Assembly: GCA_020849275.1 (NCBI GenBank) | Contig: JADLGO010000028.1 | Span: 17,752-81,751 of the forward strand | Direction of reading: 5' to 3' | Length of the DNA stretch: 64,000 bases | Origin: Chthonomonadales bacterium | GTDB lineage: Bacteria; Armatimonadota; Chthonomonadetes; Chthonomonadales; CAJBBX01 | Part shown: in pieces, positions 1-9,200 of the stretch | Layout of the letters: each line of letters opens with the position of its first letter | Position numbering within the stretch: the first letter of the stretch is position 1 | Notes under the pieces: generated by a model | Told to the model about the DNA's origin: nothing | The model's database searches: none | What the model saw: only the letters and a program-made list of their open reading frames with translations | Program-made: the position numbers and the translations under genes

Positions 1-52
1 ACTGGATCGGCTCATGCACTACGCGACCGTGCGGCTGGAGCGCCGGCGGTGA
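1..52 (+). CDS. C-terminal tail of an unidentified gene (truncated by window edge)
   Basis: An open frame enters from the left edge (first full codon at base 2) and ends at TGA 50-52, giving 16 residues ending LERRR. Its stop overlaps the GTG start of the next gene (GTGA), the usual sign of translational coupling, which is why I treat it as a real gene end. Too little remains to name a family. Confidence 0.45.
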   Translation, partial: LDRLMHYATVRLERRR

Positions 53-1014
53 GCCCGGTCACCTACCGACCCATGCGGGCCGGCGAGGAGGAGGAGGCGC
101 TCGACCTCTGGGAGCGCTGCTACGAGGTGAGCCGGCGGTACGTGTCGTCGCGGTACCGGGGCGAGCCGGCCCGCCGCCCGGAGTGGACGCTCGTGGCCGT
201 CGACGATGGGCGAATCGTCTCGACGGTTCACCGCGTCCCGCGCACGGTGCGGCGTCCGAGCGGAGAGGCCTGGCACATCGCGATCGTCGGCTACGTCGCC
301 ACGGATCCGGCCTCGCGTCGCCGTGGGCACTCGGGCGCGCTCCTGCGGCTCACCGCGGAGGCCCTGGAGCGGGAGGGTTGCGCTTGGGCGATGCTGTTCA
401 CGCACATCCCCGGCCACTACGCGCCGCACGGCTGGCGCACGCTCCCGTCGCGCCACCGGGAGGGCGCGATCGCGGGGCGCGCGCCGGCCAGCGCCCCGTG
501 GGTGATCGACCGGTGGCTGCCGGGCAGCGAGGGATGGGCGCCGCTCGCGCGCATCTACTCCGCCTACAACACGCGGCGCCCGCTGAGCACCGTTCGCGAG
601 GCCGCGTACTGGAGCGGCTATGCCGGGCCGCAGCTCCTCGAGCGCGACGGCGTCATCCTGGTGGCGCGGGCCGGAGCGGGGGCGCCGCCGGCAGCCTACG
701 CGCGGGCGCAGTACCGCGACGGCGTCGTCGCGGTGACCGAGTGCGGCGCGCTCGCCGGCTCCGAGGCGGCCCTGCCGGCGCTTATGGGGGCGATCGCTCG
801 CGAGGCCCGAGCACGCCGGTGCCGTGACGGCCGGGCCAATCTACCCTGCGACGGCCCTGCCGACGCCGCCGTGCACGCGCTCCTCGACGCGCCGCGGACA
901 GCGCGGCGCGAGACCGTCATGCTGCGAGCCGTGGCTCCCAGCTTCGACCTCTCCGCCGTCGAGGCTGCCTCTGCGCTGCCCGGCGCGATCTTCTGGTCGG
1001 CCGACGACGCGTAG
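49..1014 (+). CDS. GNAT family N-acetyltransferase
   Basis: This 321-residue protein probably transfers an acetyl group from acetyl-CoA to an unidentified amine in the cytoplasm. The N-terminal half carries the GNAT motif A: a beta strand (about 77-84) ending VATDP, followed by the pyrophosphate-binding loop RRRGHSGAL at 90-98. A second GNAT-like segment follows near 110-130. The C-terminal 170 residues have no motif I recognise; two-part architecture of this length is seen in Eis-like acetyltransferases. The GTG start overlaps the stop of the preceding gene, so the two are probably co-transcribed. The substrate cannot be predicted. Confidence 0.75.
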   Translation: MSPVTYRPMRAGEEEEALDLWERCYEVSRRYVSSRYRGEPARRPEWTLVAVDDGRIVSTVHRVPRTVRRPSGEAWHIAIVGYVATDPASRRRGHSGALLRLTAEALEREGCAWAMLFTHIPGHYAPHGWRTLPSRHREGAIAGRAPASAPWVIDRWLPGSEGWAPLARIYSAYNTRRPLSTVREAAYWSGYAGPQLLERDGVILVARAGAGAPPAAYARAQYRDGVVAVTECGALAGSEAALPALMGAIAREARARRCRDGRANLPCDGPADAAVHALLDAPRTARRETVMLRAVAPSFDLSAVEAASALPGAIFWSADDA

Positions 1015-1042
1015 GCCGCCGACTCACGGGAGGGCCCGCTCG

Positions 1043-3838
1043 ATGATCTCGCGCTTGCTCCTGACTGCGGCGGTCGCGCTCATCGCGGGGGGCCGCGCGG
1101 TCGCCGGCGGCGACGTACTGCGCCCCGACCCCACCGCGACAGCGCGGCTGGACGGCGTGATCGGCCGGCGCCTCCACGCCAACGTGCGCCGCTGGCTCGT
1201 GCCCGCTCCCGAGGCCAACCCCGGCATGACCGGCATGTTCCGCCTGCGCGACCGCAAGCCGACGCCCAGCGTCGTCCCCTGGGCCGGCGAGTTCGCCGGC
1301 GAGTACCTGATCTCGGCCATCCCCGCCCTGCGCATGAGCGGCGACCCCGCGCTCATGCCCACGGTCCGCGGGGTGGTGAACGCACTGCTGGCCGCCCAGG
1401 CCCCGGACGGTTACCTCGGCCCCTTCCCGCGCGATCAGCGCCTGATGGGCAACTGGGACCTGTGGGGCCACTACCACCTCATGCTGGGTCTGATCGAGTG
1501 GCATCGGGCGACGGGCGACCCTCGCGCGCTCGCCGCCACGCGTCGCGCTGCCGACCTCGTCTGCCGCACCTACCTCGGAGGCAAGCGCCGCGTCTACGAC
1601 GCGGGCTCGCACGAGATGAACATGGCCATCGCCCACGCGCTGGCGCGCCTCTACCGCCTCACGCGGGAGCCGCGCTACCTGGGGATGACCCACGCGATCG
1701 TGAAGGACTGGGAGCGCGCCGGCGACTACCTTCGCACTGGCCTGGCCGGCACCGAGTTCTTCCGCACGCCGCGGCCACGATGGGAAAGCCTGCCCGACCT
1801 CCAGGCGCTGGCCGAGCTCTACCGCATCACCGGCGACACGCGGTATCGAACCGCTCTCGTTCGCCACTGGTGGAGCATTCGGCGCTGGGACGTGCACAAC
1901 TCCGGCGCGTTTTCCACCAACGAGCAGGCGGCCGGCGACCCGTACGCGTCCGGCGCCATCGAGACGTGCTGCACGACGGCCTGGATGGCCCTCTCCGTCG
2001 AAATGCTGCGGCTGACCGGCGACCCGGCGGCCGCCGACGCCCTCGAGGCCGCCACGCTGAACGCAGTCCCCGCGTCGCAGCACCCGTCCGGCCGCTGGTG
2101 GACCTACAGCACGCCGATGGATGGGGTGCGCGAGGCGAGCGCCCACGCCATCGTCTTCCAGGCGCGCGCGGGCACGCCGGAGCTCAACTGCTGCTCCGTC
2201 AACGGACCGCGTGGCCTGGCGATGCTCGCCGAGTGGGCGGTCATGCGCAGCGGCGACGGCCTGGTGGTGAGTTGGTACGGACCGGGCGCGTGGCGCGTGC
2301 GCCTGCGCGATGGCACGCCGGTCCGACTGGAGACCCGCACCGCCTACCCCGCCGACGGCGATGTGCGGATCGCCGTGATGCCGACCTCCGCGCGGCGGTT
2401 TGCCCTGCGGCTGCGCGTTCCGGGCTGGGCCAAGGGGGCCCGGCTGCGCGTGAACGGTGGCGTCTGGCAGGCCGCGCGCGCGGGCGCGTACCGGGCGATC
2501 ACGCGCACCTGGCGCGGCGGCGACCGCGTGGAGTTGTCGCTGCCGATGCGCGTGCGCTGGGAGGCGGGCGACCGCGCGGCCGCCGGCAAGGTCAGCGTCT
2601 ACCGCGGCCCCCTGCTGCTCGCGTACGACCAGCGGCTGAACGCGTTCGACGAGGACGCCATCCCGGAGCTTACGGCCGACGGTCTGCGCGCGGCGCGCGT
2701 CGTCCAGCCGCCGCCCGGCGGCGCCGTCCTGAAGCCCTGGATCGTGCTGGAGGTCCGCGTCGGCCGCCGCGCGCTGCGCCTGTGCGACTTTGCGTCGGCG
2801 GGAGCCAGGGGCACCCGGTACCGGTCGTGGCTCGCCATGCGCAGTCCACCGCCTCCGCGCCCGATCCTGCTCGAGCCGGCCGAGGGCGCGGCCGTGGCCC
2901 CGGGCGCGGTGCGGTTCCGCTGGTCCGGACTGCGGCGCCCGGAGGCGCTGGCCGGCCGCTTCACGCTTCGCGTCGCCGACGAACCCGAGATGCGCGCGCC
3001 CGTCGCGCGCGTCGAAGTGCGGGGGTCCACGCGCGCCGTCGTCGCGGGCGCCGCCGCGGCACGGTTGGCGCCCGGCCGCCGATTCTGGTGGACGGTCACG
3101 GCCGTCAACGCGCACGGCACGGCCGTCGACCTCGGGCCACCGCGGTCGTTCGTGGTGGACGATCACCTTCCGCCCGTCGACCCGGCCTCGCTCGAGCCGG
3201 CAGAGGGCCCCGGCGGGCTGCTCGTGCGCGCGCCGCTCACCGGCGCACCCGAGCCGGCGTTCGGACGCCTGCTGAGGGCACGGGGATGGGCGGCGGCCGC
3301 GGGAAGCGACGGGCAGGTCAGCGTGGCCGTACGCGAGGGCGGCATGCTCGTCTACGCCGTCGATGAGTTCCCCGACGAGGAGTACACGGCGACGGTGCGC
3401 GTGCTCATCGAGCGGCTCCCGGAGGGCCGCGTAGGCCAGGTGCTCAGCGCGTGGTGCGCGGGCATGGACGACCCGCTACGCGTGTGCGTGGAGAGCGGCC
3501 GCATCCGGGCCCGCATCGAGGCCGGCCAGAGCTACGACGGCGAAGCCGCGCCCATCAAGCCGGGCCGCTGGCGTCACGTAGGCGTCGTCAAGCGCGGATC
3601 CGCGCTCACCCTCTTCCTCGACGGGCGCCCCGTCGCGCGCGGGCCCGCGCCGGCCTTCCTGCGTTCCGCTTCGCGCGCAATCGCCCTCGGGGGCAACCCG
3701 CTCTACTCCGGCGACGAGCACCTGGATGCCCGGTTCGCCGACTTCCGCCTCTACTCTCGCGCGCTTACCGACGACGAGATCGCCGGCGCCGCCGGTCAGG
3801 GCGCGAGTTCGGTCAGCTCGATGCGCCCAACGCGGTAG
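1043..3838 (+). CDS. Exported GH127-like beta-L-arabinofuranosidase (DUF1680) with C-terminal LamG domain
   Basis: This 931-residue protein is predicted to be an exported retaining glycosidase acting on L-arabinofuranosides. Residues 1-22 form a signal peptide (MISRLLLTAAVALIAGG). An alpha/alpha-barrel follows at about 35-430. The known GH127 zinc site (Glu, Cys, and a Cys-Cys pair containing the nucleophile) is visible as ETCC (Glu307, Cys309) and NCC (Cys383, Cys384), with about the family spacing of 77 residues between the first Cys and the pair. A beta-sandwich comes next, a fibronectin-like stretch near 610-710, and a clear ConA/LamG fold from about 735 to the end (RWRHVGVVKRGSALTLFLDG, then ARFADFRLYSRALTDDEI). 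I chose ATG 1043 because upstream codons are non-coding in character and the signal peptide starts there. Its end overlaps the convergent neighbour by 43 bases. Confidence 0.82.
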   Translation: MISRLLLTAAVALIAGGRAVAGGDVLRPDPTATARLDGVIGRRLHANVRRWLVPAPEANPGMTGMFRLRDRKPTPSVVPWAGEFAGEYLISAIPALRMSGDPALMPTVRGVVNALLAAQAPDGYLGPFPRDQRLMGNWDLWGHYHLMLGLIEWHRATGDPRALAATRRAADLVCRTYLGGKRRVYDAGSHEMNMAIAHALARLYRLTREPRYLGMTHAIVKDWERAGDYLRTGLAGTEFFRTPRPRWESLPDLQALAELYRITGDTRYRTALVRHWWSIRRWDVHNSGAFSTNEQAAGDPYASGAIETCCTTAWMALSVEMLRLTGDPAAADALEAATLNAVPASQHPSGRWWTYSTPMDGVREASAHAIVFQARAGTPELNCCSVNGPRGLAMLAEWAVMRSGDGLVVSWYGPGAWRVRLRDGTPVRLETRTAYPADGDVRIAVMPTSARRFALRLRVPGWAKGARLRVNGGVWQAARAGAYRAITRTWRGGDRVELSLPMRVRWEAGDRAAAGKVSVYRGPLLLAYDQRLNAFDEDAIPELTADGLRAARVVQPPPGGAVLKPWIVLEVRVGRRALRLCDFASAGARGTRYRSWLAMRSPPPPRPILLEPAEGAAVAPGAVRFRWSGLRRPEALAGRFTLRVADEPEMRAPVARVEVRGSTRAVVAGAAAARLAPGRRFWWTVTAVNAHGTAVDLGPPRSFVVDDHLPPVDPASLEPAEGPGGLLVRAPLTGAPEPAFGRLLRARGWAAAAGSDGQVSVAVREGGMLVYAVDEFPDEEYTATVRVLIERLPEGRVGQVLSAWCAGMDDPLRVCVESGRIRARIEAGQSYDGEAAPIKPGRWRHVGVVKRGSALTLFLDGRPVARGPAPAFLRSASRAIALGGNPLYSGDEHLDARFADFRLYSRALTDDEIAGAAGQGASSVSSMRPTR

Positions 3839-5268
3839 CGCCGCTGCCCGTCGTCGTCCGGCAGCGGGAGCGCGATCGTCGGCGTGCCGTCGCGCATGCC
3901 CACGGAGACATAGACGTCGTAAGCGCCCGACTTCGTCGTCGGAGCCACCAGGCCCACGGCGGGTCGGAAGGCACTCTCCACCACGGGCGCCTGGCCCTCG
4001 AGCCCCGGCTTGAGCGTCCGCATATCGAGGCCCTCGTCCACCAGGACGGAGACGATGCCGCCCTTCTCGTCCTTGAGCGTGAGCGTCATGAAGCCGCCCG
4101 GGTAACAGGGAGCCACGCCCGCGTTGGCCCAGCGACTGCGCACCGCGATCTCCGAGCCGACGGCCGCGCGGCGCGGCCACTCGAGCTCGCGGAGCTGAAG
4201 GCGATACCCGAGGCGCCGGTTCACGTGGTCGATCACCGCCCGGTTCTCGGCGAGGAGCTCCCGCGGCCACCAGTGGATCGACAGGTAACTCGCGTGGTAG
4301 TCCTCGACGGCCTTCAGCAGCAGCGACCCGTCGCCCCACGCGCCGCGCTGCCTGGAGCCGCCGTAGTGCTCGTGCTCCAGGATGACGGGGAAGCGCGGCC
4401 AGAACGCCTGCGCCATATCGGAGTGAAACCACGAGCGCGGGGGCGGCTGCACCAGGATGCTGTCGTCGCGCAGCGTGACGCCACGCGAGAGCGCGTAGTC
4501 GGTGGCGGGGAAGTGCGTCCCGGGCCGGTCGTGGCCGACCACGTCGTCGCTGACGCAGAGCAGGGTGCGCGGAAAGTGCCGGACGTAGAGGTCGATGTGG
4601 CGCTTCACGATCGCCAGCGTCCGGTCGTCCGGCACGCGGCTGCTCATGAAGGTGTGCCCCTCTCCCCAGAGCCCAAAGGAGCCCACATCGATGAAGTCGA
4701 CGTGCGGGCTGCCGTCGTAGCGCGCGGCCATGACGGTGAGGAAGGCGTCGAGCTTCGCGAGGAACACCGGGTCGCCGAAGTCCGGGTCCCAGCATGGCCC
4801 GTCCTCCTGCGGCCCCTTGCCGAACTCGTAGAAAGTGCCGGCGGCCCCGGCGTTCTTTACCCACTCGGGCGTCGCGAAGCGCATCCAGTTCTCCGAGCAC
4901 GTGATACGGAGGGCGACGCGCTTGCCGCGCGCGATCCAGCGCTGGGCCGGCGTGTCCAGCAGCGCCCAGTTGAAGCGCCCCTCGGCCGGCTCCAGGTAGG
5001 CCCACGGCACGCGCAGGTAGACCGTCGAGAGGCCCGGGAAGTCGTCCAACGTGTCCGAGGGCTCCAGGCGCGAGCCGTAGTTCGTGGGAACGTTCGAGTA
5101 GAAGTGCATGGTCCAGCCCATGCCCGGGTTCACGAGCGCCTGTCCCGTGTCGGCGGGCTGAACGACGACCGTGCCGGGCTCCGGACCCGCTGCCTGGCCG
5201 GCGAGCGGGGCGGGCTCGGACGGCGGGGCGCTCCAGGCCAGCGAGAGAGGCAGCAGCAGGGCGAGCAT
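3796..5268 (-). CDS. Exported DUF4832-like TIM-barrel protein (probable glycoside hydrolase relative)
   Basis: A 490-residue protein with a short signal peptide (MLALLLPLSLAWSAPP). The barrel begins at NPGMGW (47-52), continues with a strand YLRVPWAYLEPAEG, and has the acidic strand end DFIDVGSFGLWGEGH typical of retaining-glycosidase barrels, where a Glu follows a conserved Gly-Trp. The C-terminal third (from about 375) looks like the beta-sandwich of DUF4832 proteins. Known relatives sit in glycan-degrading loci of soil and plant-associated bacteria; no substrate is established. The ATG at 5268 has a GGGAGG ribosome site seven bases upstream. The same reading frame stays open upstream into a degraded TPR gene, but the signal peptide and ribosome site argue for starting here. 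Confidence 0.65.
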   Translation of the reverse strand: MLALLLPLSLAWSAPPSEPAPLAGQAAGPEPGTVVVQPADTGQALVNPGMGWTMHFYSNVPTNYGSRLEPSDTLDDFPGLSTVYLRVPWAYLEPAEGRFNWALLDTPAQRWIARGKRVALRITCSENWMRFATPEWVKNAGAAGTFYEFGKGPQEDGPCWDPDFGDPVFLAKLDAFLTVMAARYDGSPHVDFIDVGSFGLWGEGHTFMSSRVPDDRTLAIVKRHIDLYVRHFPRTLLCVSDDVVGHDRPGTHFPATDYALSRGVTLRDDSILVQPPPRSWFHSDMAQAFWPRFPVILEHEHYGGSRQRGAWGDGSLLLKAVEDYHASYLSIHWWPRELLAENRAVIDHVNRRLGYRLQLRELEWPRRAAVGSEIAVRSRWANAGVAPCYPGGFMTLTLKDEKGGIVSVLVDEGLDMRTLKPGLEGQAPVVESAFRPAVGLVAPTTKSGAYDVYVSVGMRDGTPTIALPLPDDDGQRRYRVGRIELTELAP

Positions 5269-5282
5269 GGGCGCATCCTCCC

Positions 5283-6027
5283 GAGCTTCCAGGGTTCGCG
5301 CTCCGCGTCTGCGGAGCGCCTGCCCGATCATACCTCGCCACGTGGCACGCAAGGGCGCGGCGGCGCGCTGGTACGCCGTCCGCGCATCGGCGTTGCGCCC
5401 GGCCTTCCGCAGTTCGCGGCCGCAGGTGAGCTGGGCCAGTGCCGACCGGGGCCGCTGGCGCACCGCCGCCTCCAGGCGCTCGCGCTGCTCCGCCGGGTCC
5501 GCCGGCCCGCGACGCGGGCCTCGCATGCCCAGCACCAGGCGGGTGGCGGCCTTCAGCGTGGGTCAGCCGGCGCGGCGCGTGTCGAGGTCGAGCTCGCCCG
5601 TGCCCTCCTGGCTGTTGGCGAATGTCGTCTGGCGGCGCGCCCGGTCGCAGTCCTCGACGGCGTTTCCTCAACCCTTGACGCCCGTGCGCGAGAGAGTGAG
5701 CACGTAACGCTCCAGGGTCGTGGGGTCGGTTTCCATGCTGTTGCTCCAGCCCCGCGAGTCCGAGTAGACGAGCTCCCGGTAGGCGGCGCGCGCCTCGGCG
5801 TGCTTGCCCTGGTTCCCGAGGACGCGCGCCAGCAGGAGCCAGCCGAGCGCATCCACCTTCGCGAGCGCGGCAAGCTTGCGGCTGGCGGTCTCGGCGGCGG
5901 CCCAGTCGCGGCGCGCCGCCGGGCGGCCGGCGATCTCCTCAGTCGGGGGCACTGGACGCGAGCGGTACCATTCGGTCCCGCGAGCGCGGAGACCGGAGCC
6001 GGCGCGAGCCGGCGTACTGCCGAGACG
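5283..6027 (-). pseudogene. Degraded TPR-repeat gene interrupted by two in-frame TGA codons
   Basis: One minus-strand frame from about 6027 to 5283 has high third-position GC and reads as TPR-like helices. The upstream part contains GWLLLARVLGNQGKHAEARA, and the downstream part SALAQLTCGRELRKAGRNAD followed by ARTAYQRAAAPLRAT. The frame is broken by TGA at 5668-5670 and again at 5563-5565, and it has no stop of its own before running in frame into the DUF4832-like gene. I read this as a decayed gene, though assembly error could produce the same picture. No start codon stands out. The remaining 270 bases up to the next gene (6031-6298) hold nothing I can name. Confidence 0.5.
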
Positions 6028-6298
6028 TCAACGACAGGTGCACCACGGCGCCACCTCCTTGACGGGCTCGGCGCGACCCATCGCGGGATCGGCGCGGTTG
6101 GCGAGCGGGCCGTTCAGCCTGCCCGTCACCCCGCCGAGGAGACGAGCTGCTCGTATCGCAGGATCTCGCGCCGGGCCGCCGAACCAGAGAGGTGATCGCC
6201 CCGACCGGCCACGGAGGACTCGCCATGCCCGCCTTTGCGCCCGCCCTGTCCCGCCCGGCGCTCGACCCGCCGGAGTGTGCCCGAACGCGATTCCGCCC

Positions 6299-9200
6299 AT
6301 GTTGAGGGCCGCTCTCGTGGCCGGGCTGATGGCCCTCGGCCCTCAGGCTTCCGGTGCCGCGGCGTCGGACGCCGGCCCCACGCTCCGCGGGCCCGGTTGG
6401 CGCGTGGTCTTCTCGCCGCGCGATGGCTCGCTGCGCGCGTTCGCGCGCTACCGGCGCACCGAGCGTGAGCTCTGGCGCAGCGGCGAGTCCGGCCTGTGGG
6501 CCCTCCGCTTCCGCGACGGCCACGTGCTGGAGGCGACGCGCTTCTCCAGCGCAGATCGCGCGCACCGATTCACCGCGGCCACCGGCGGCGGCGTCGTCAC
6601 GCTGCGGTACGTGTGCGATGAGGCGGCGGTGACCGTTCGGGCCGCGGCCATACGCGAGGGCCTCGACGTTCGGGCCTGGGTGCGGCCCATGCGCGGCGAG
6701 GTGCTCGAGGTCTCGCTGCCGGGACGCCTGCGCTTCGCGCCGTCGCATGTGCGCCGCGTGGTCTGCCCGATGGACGGGAACCAGTCGGTGGGAGCGGCGT
6801 TTCAGCGCGCGTTCTTCGAGCGACAGCCGGAGGCCGAGCCCGGCGCGTGGACGCCGCGCGTCGAGGGGCCAGGCGGCTACGCCTCGCTCTACGGCGACGG
6901 CCTGGTCGAGCGGCCCGTGCAGGACCCGCCGACGGCGCTCCGCGTGACCGACGTCGGGCGCGAGTGGCTCGGCGCCCGGGCGGTGGCGCGGGCCGAAGCT
7001 GAGAAGGCGGTGGTCAACCGCCCGCCCGCGCCCGGCCAGGCCGACCTGACGCTGGTCGACTCGCCCAACGGCGCCTACCTCTCCGCCAGCCGCCTGGGCG
7101 GCGCGGGGCGCCTCTGGCGGTTGGGCGGTGGCGTGGGCGAGCGCGAGCGCGGCCTGGCGCTCGACCTGATGACGGCGGTCGCGGGCAGCCTGGCGACGCG
7201 TGGGGCCGCGGGCCGAACGCGCGTCGGCGTGCTCAGGGTGACCGGCGGGCCCTCGCAAGGTGGATGGGCGTCCGTGGCGCCGCGCGCCTGGGTCAGCGCG
7301 CTTCGCGCCGCGATGCCCGGGTGGCAGGTGGTCGAGCTCCACAGCGCCCGCGAGTGGATCGAGGCGGCCCGCTCGGGCGTCTACCTCCTCCTCTTGAACC
7401 CGTACGGAGAGTGGCTGCCGGTGCCGTCGGGTGGCGGGATGGCGGAGGCCGTGCGCGCGGTCGGCGAGTACGTGCGCGGGGGCGGCAACTGGATGGAGGT
7501 CGGCGGCTACCCGTTCTTCGCCGCGCTCCGACCGGCCCGCTACCTGAGCTACGCCTGCACCTATCCCCCGGCCTTCGCGGACTTTCTGCACCTGGATTCG
7601 GCCGGCGGCAGCGTCTCTCTCTACGGCGTGCAGCCCCGGCCCTGGGCCCCCTGGGCCGGCAGCACTCGCCCCGCGGCAGTGTTCGTGCCCGGCCGCATCG
7701 GCTGCGGCGGCGATGAGCGCGGCGGCTACGTCGAGCGCGCCTTCGCGGCCGACGTGCACGCGGGCGCCATGTGGCAGACGCCCGTGGTCCGCCTTGCCTT
7801 CGGAGCGACGGCCGAGCGATCGCTAGACCGCTACGCCGCCGCGAACGGCCTCGTCCGTCCGATGTCCGCCAAGATGGACGCGCGCACGCTCGCGCGCCTG
7901 AAGCGCGCGGTCCTGGTGTACTATTCCGGCTCCGCGCGCGAGAAGGAGGCGGCGCTGCCGCTGCTGCCCAGGCCGGCGCTGATCCACTTCGCCGACTACC
8001 TCCACGGGGGCTTCGACAAGCAGTACCCAGACCATCTGCCCCCGAACCCGGCCTTCGGCACCCTGGCGGATCTCGCAAGCTTCGTGCGCCGTGCGCGCGC
8101 CGCCGGGCACCTCGTGATGCCCTATACGAACCCGACCTGGTGGTGCGACGACCCGAAGGGCCCCACCTTCCGGCGCGAGGGCGAGGCGCCGCTGCTGCGC
8201 GACCTCGACGGGAAGCTCGCGATGGAGCGCTACGGCGACAACACGGGCTTCACGGTGAGCCACTGGCATCCGGCCGTGCGGGCCGCCAACCGGCGCACGC
8301 GCGAACAGTTCCGGCAGGAGATTCCGGTGGACGTGCTGTTCCAGGACCAGTGCGGCGCGCGCGGCTGGCGCTATGACACGAACCCGGCAAGCCGATCGCC
8401 CATCGCCTACACGGAGGGCCTGCTCTCCATGGTCGACGAGGACAGCCGGTTGATCCCGCTCTCCACCGAGGGCGGCTGGGACGGCGTTCTGAACGCCGAG
8501 TCGCAGCTCTGCGGCATGACCTGGAGCCTGGCGCCCACCGTGGGCGGCCCGGAATGGCGACGCTTCCTCAAGGAGCAGTACCCACCGCGCACATGGCGGA
8601 TCTATCCGGTCGCGCAGCGGCTCGCCCACGCGCGCGCCATCATGCTGCACCACGACCTCGGGCAGTTCGTCACGAACCGCCGCGTGCTGGCCTGGACGCT
8701 CGGTCTGGGGTTCGGACTGAGCGCGCGGCTAGACGCGAGCGACTTGCGTAAGGACACCGCGCGCGAGTGGCTGCGCTGGCTGGATCGCGTGCAAAAGTCG
8801 GTGTGCGCCCGCTACACCGGACGGCCGGTTACCGCGTTCACGCACTCGCAGACGGCCCGCGCGGAGCCGGATGACGACGGCCTCATCCACGCCGGCTACG
8901 GCCCCGTCGTCGTGGATGCCAACCTGGGGCCGGCCCCGCGGCGCGTGGCGGGGGCCACGCTGGCGCCCTACGGGTTCCGCGCAAGCGCGGCCGGCCTGCT
9001 GGCGGGCGACGCCGACGGCCAGGCCGCCTTCGTGCTGGAGGCCGGCGCGGGGCGCGCCGACCTGTGGGTCTACGCGCCGGGCGGCGCCAAGGTGACGCTT
9101 CCCATCGCTCGCACCGTCCGGCGACTGCGGTGGCTACGATGGGACGGCCAGGTCGCCGGACGCGTCGAACGCCAGGGCACCGCGGCCATCCGGGTACGCA

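Noticed and set aside
917..3166. Long open frame antisense to the GH127-like gene
   Set aside because: High GC content removes stop codons from all frames; the frame has no start signal, no recognisable domain, and lies fully opposite a well-supported gene. The same applies to the other long antisense frames.
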